Assembly: GCA_963662155.1 (NCBI GenBank) | Contig: OY759266.1 | Span: 11,219,835-11,283,834 of the forward strand | DNA: 64,000 nt | Direction: 5' to 3' | DNA from: Lamellibrachia columna | Lineage: Eukaryota > Annelida > Polychaeta > Sabellida > Siboglinidae | Shown: one piece after another, positions 60,520 through 64,000 of the stretch | How positions within the stretch are numbered: the stretch's first letter is position 1 | How the letters are laid out: every line of letters begins with the position of its first letter | The notes under the pieces: generated by a model | Seen by the model: only the letters and a program-made list of their open reading frames with translations | Told to the model about the DNA's origin: nothing | Database searches by the model: none | Made by a program: the position numbers and the translations under genes

Positions 60520-62930
60520 TCTTACCAGACCAGTGACAGTGTATACTCTCAATTAGTTCTTCATGTTGTTGCTTGTATACTCAAGTGCCAATGCTGTATT
60601 GTTTGCTTGTCGTATACTTATCTTAGGCAAGAGGCTTGCAGTTTTGCTTCCTAATGGGGCGTTTGATTATGCCTATGAACTCGCCAGTGAATAACAACTT
60701 ATTAGGTGATAATTAATTACTTAGCAGTTAATTGGTTTTATCATGGCCAATCCATTTATAAATTATATGGCTATTTATATCCATAACTGACCAACATCTG
60801 AATTTATTACCCTCCATTGTCATTTACAGTATTGCCTTTGAGTGACTGTGCCTTTGAGCTGCTTGTCAAACCATGAAAATTGTCACCTTTCACCACTAGG
60901 TTTTCTTTCTTTCTCCAGTTATGTGTATCCTTCTATTGAGGCCACACCTCAGTTACACTTACAGTGTTACTTTGTTACAGATGAATGTAGGGTATAATAA
61001 GGTTGGATATGGGAAGTTTAAAAAAATTATGGTCTAACATAAGTGCATTTGAGCAAGGACATTGCCTGGCTTGCAGGTAGAAGCTGTTGAGAGTGAAATG
61101 GTGGATTTTTAGATGACTTTGTTCTATTTTATTTAGATGACTTTGTTCTATGTGATAATTGAATTTTTTTGGCCACTAGACACGTGTGTGCCGTAAGTCA
61201 TGCCAATATTGGTAAACATTGATGGGTATCACACATGCAGGCATTTTGCAAGAGCTAGAAATGTCTAATGTTGACAAAACTCGACCAGCATGTCAATGGG
61301 ATGATGACAGCGGCAGGTCAAAAGTTTTTGAGTTTTTGATGGTCACGTTTTCTTATAATCATGCAAAATGTTAACATGCCCACCAATGGGAAAATCAACT
61401 GTAGGCTGAACCCTAAATACATCTTGTACAGACAGTATTTTCACTCCATGTTTTGGTGGGTTAAATATAGAAACCACCATTCTCTGAGTCCACAACAGCT
61501 TATTTAATTACCCTGTGTGGGTTCTTTTACTCCCCAAGGCATAGCCAGTTAGGTAGAAGGGACCTATATTTTTAATGTTTTCATCCAAAAGACATGTATT
61601 TCCAGCTTCCATCCCATATGCCAGGTGCTAGGCAAGTCAACAACATAATTTAAGATGTTCTATATGATTCGACAGTAGTACTGATGAATATATGCTGCGC
61701 AGGTATGGGAAATGCAAAAGGTGACTGTTTGCATGGTTAGTTGGATGAACTTGGACTTACTTTGTTAACAGGAATTGGTAATATAGTGTTTTCTTTTAAA
61801 CAGGAATTGTTAATATAGTGTTTTCTTTTATTTTTTACTTTACATAGAACTCCTCATAATCTATGATGTAAGCAAATGACTAAAGTTAAGTTTGTTTTCC
61901 TTACAAGTAGCTCTGCAACTAACTCAGGCCTCTGTAAGTTTGTAAACTTCACAAATCTGCATTCATATTAATTAATAAATAACATAAAAATTCTAGCCAT
62001 ATTTGTACATAGTACTCTTGATGATATAGTTAGTCATAGGCAATAGCTATAATGAAGGTCTAATACATGTAGAACTTTCCATATCATGGTGAACGTGAGT
62101 TAACCGTATTACATAGCACTAAGCAGTCATGTTTTTTCTGTAAAAGGATCACATCCTAGAGTAATACTAATAACTAATATTTTATAACTTTTTTCAGTTA
62201 CATATATCTGTTCAAGTTAGTAAAATTTGCCACACAATCGTGTCTTTGTATCTCGACTAGCAAGCATTAACTGTTGAAATGGTTCTATAACCGAAACAAA
62301 ATACGTTAAATTAATTTAAAGACCCATTGAAAAAATACATAATTGGCATCAAGCTATGTTGCTAATGTTCCAGTAATAGTAACAACAATATCTAGCCTAG
62401 TAATAGTACTTAAACCCTATCCTCAACTGTCCCGATATGTAGTGTGGGAATAGTTTAAGTAACATCTGCAGTCAAATAATTTTTTTTATGTTTTTGGGTT
62501 TTTCAAATCATCAAAAGAATTTACTTTAGTCATTAGATCTGGTAAGGCTCAAAATAATGTATATCCAAAATGGTAAACACATTGTGGGTCAATGCCAATT
62601 ATGGACATGACTTCCATCCTTTCACCAATCACATGACAAAGTTAAAAAAATTCACCAAAGGTAAACAAATTTTAGTTTTCAACATGTTTGACCAAACAAT
62701 AACTAGTTTGTCTGATGGTTTCACAAAAAAACTACATACAAAAGTTGCACAAACGAGCTAGCATGTTGCAGTGGATAATAGGTAGAATTGATATATCGCA
62801 AATTGAATTTGAAATGACACTAGCAAAAAATCTAATTAAGGCGGGACCTTTAATTAATTAATACAAGTTAGTAGATTAAGATTAATGTAATAGAAAACTA
62901 AGTAGTAATGGATTGTTTCTAATATAGCTC
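60520..62930. other. AT-rich intergenic or intronic stretch, no gene seen
   Basis: No coding pattern, RNA gene or strong repeat apart from a small duplication at 61774-61830 (acaggaattg-taatatagtg / ttttcttttaaa). It could be the first intron of a gene beginning near 60 kb. Confidence 0.4.
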
Positions 62931-62943
62931 ATGTCTGTCAGTG

Positions 62944-63093
62944 ATGATGGCTGATCAGAAGACAAAGGTGATGGTGATAGGCCTGGGTGCTGTTATCATC
63001 ACTGCCTGCTCACTATTTGTTTCCACCAGTCAGCACTCAGCAGTTCATCAATTGGCTTCTGGGGCTCAACAGTGCAGTCAGTTATTAAATTGA
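62944..63093 (+). CDS. Possible small exon/ORF with signal-anchor segment, 49 codons
   Basis: After an acceptor-like ttgtttctaatatag (ends 62927), the frame from ATG 62944 or 62947 reads MADQKTKV followed by a strongly hydrophobic MVIGLGAVIITACSLFV, then a polar stretch ending QCSQLLN and TGA. A short basic head plus a single hydrophobic helix is the layout of a type II signal anchor or signal peptide. It may be the first coding exon of a gene continuing beyond the window. No family recognised. Confidence 0.25.
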   Translation: MMADQKTKVMVIGLGAVIITACSLFVSTSQHSAVHQLASGAQQCSQLLN

Positions 63094-63118
63094 TTTACTC
63101 TGATGAAGTAATGCTGAT

Positions 63119-63222
63119 GCTTTGCTCTGCTGCCATCACTACTGTGATAGCTGATAGCTGTCACCACTGTGATAGCCATCACCACTGTGATAGCCGTCAC
63201 TACTGTGATAGCTGTCACTAAT
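63119..63222. repeat. 18-21-bp minisatellite
   Basis: About five imperfect copies of a unit like gccatcaccactgtgatag. Confidence 0.8.
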
Positions 63223-63298
63223 TGAAGCAGCTTCACTAAGCAGCATATTATTTTTAGAACACAATTACTCATAGTCAATATTAAAACCATGCCATTTT

Positions 63299-63496
<198 letters not shown>

Positions 63497-63499
63497 TCA

Positions 63500-63622
63500 T
63501 GCCCGTCATTGGGGGGGTTGAATGAACCCCCTTTTGAGTGAATTTGTTTTAGCTGTAAAATTTTTCAGAATTCCCGGTACGCCCAAACCCCCCTTTTCAA
63601 AACACTTAGGACGGCCCTGATT
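63500..63622. mobile_element. Possible small hAT-like non-autonomous element
   Basis: Left side catgcccgtcattggggggg and, read from the other strand, right side tcagggccgtcctaagtgtt. Both are followed by G-rich then ttga-type sequence (ggttgaatgaacccccttt and gggggtttgggcg). The ends resemble CAGGGCCGTC-type hAT termini, but the inverted repeat is imperfect and no duplication was found. Confidence 0.35.
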
Positions 63623-64000
63623 GTGTGAGCTATAATTTTACATTCATGTAAATTATATGATGGTAAAACCAGGGTTGGTTTTTGCCGGGGTAAAGGTATT
63701 TTTGATGTGACATGATGTTATTGCTAGTTTTTGACAGAGTGATGGCTCTTTCATAAATATCAGAAACTGTCAAATTCTATTTCATTCGTCAGTTTCAATA
63801 ATTTCAAGTGAGCTAGTTTCAGGTAGCAGAGGAAACATAGCACTTCTTATAATATATAGTCATATCTAGTATGTCTATGTTATTTAACATAGTTTGTGGT
63901 TGCGTTTGTTTGTGGGTGAAATTTTTTTGTCAGAATTTAATTCTTTGTTGGCCTTACATTGGCAAATCAGTGATAAACGCATGAGCATGTGAGACTGTGA

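Overview
The window is animal genomic DNA. The protein-coding genes are intron-rich with GT-AG splice sites, the DNA is AT-rich, and it is crowded with metazoan transposons (CR1/L2/Jockey-type LINEs, tRNA-derived SINEs, hAT elements and MITEs, a Polinton/Maverick relic, a DIRS-like fragment) and with minisatellites and microsatellites. SINE heads joined to a conserved central block, DIRS, DUF4371-type hAT and Polinton together suggest a marine invertebrate, most likely a lophotrochozoan such as a mollusc or brachiopod. That placement is inference; no barcode gene is present.

Two host genes can be modelled completely. On the minus strand (28533 down to 7512) is a 22-exon SEC24C/D-type gene for the COPII cargo-adaptor subunit. 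Every exon junction has a GT-AG site and a consistent phase, giving a 1205-residue protein. On the plus strand (51216-53311) is a two-exon FUT11/FUT10-type GT10 fucosyltransferase of 487 residues. Both act early in the secretory pathway (ER exit and ER/Golgi glycosylation), but nothing indicates that their proximity is functional.

Layout. 1-7500: 3' flank of SEC24, with a SINE bounded by a perfect 15-bp target-site duplication. 7.5-28.5 kb: SEC24, whose introns hold a SINE, a 60-bp hAT MITE with perfect 8-bp duplications, two near-perfect palindromes and several minisatellites. One intron is almost entirely a 50-bp array, each unit of which carries a copy of the upstream exon's own 5' splice junction. 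28.5-36 kb: flank with a possible pogo/Tigger-like element, two LINE remnants and two CpG-richer stretches that could be first exons. 37-37.6 kb: a 40-bp minisatellite. 38.1-39.6 kb: broken Polinton/Maverick gene remnants on the minus strand. 40.3-45.4 kb: a hAT element with terminal inverted repeats and a decayed transposase, itself invaded by a 5'-truncated LINE. 46-48.5 kb: tandemly duplicated microsatellite-rich blocks and an inverted repeat. 48.7 kb: DIRS-like fragment. 49.7 kb: SINE. 51.2-53.3 kb: FUT11-like gene, followed by a second hAT MITE of the family seen in SEC24. 54.3 kb: 33-bp minisatellite. 55.9-59.5 kb: two different LINEs abutting head to tail. 59.9-64 kb: a CpG-richer candidate promoter/first exon, a small signal-anchor-like reading frame, TA tracts and a possible hAT end.

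Most other open frames in the window are short and random-looking, or arise from tandem repeats whose period is a multiple of three.
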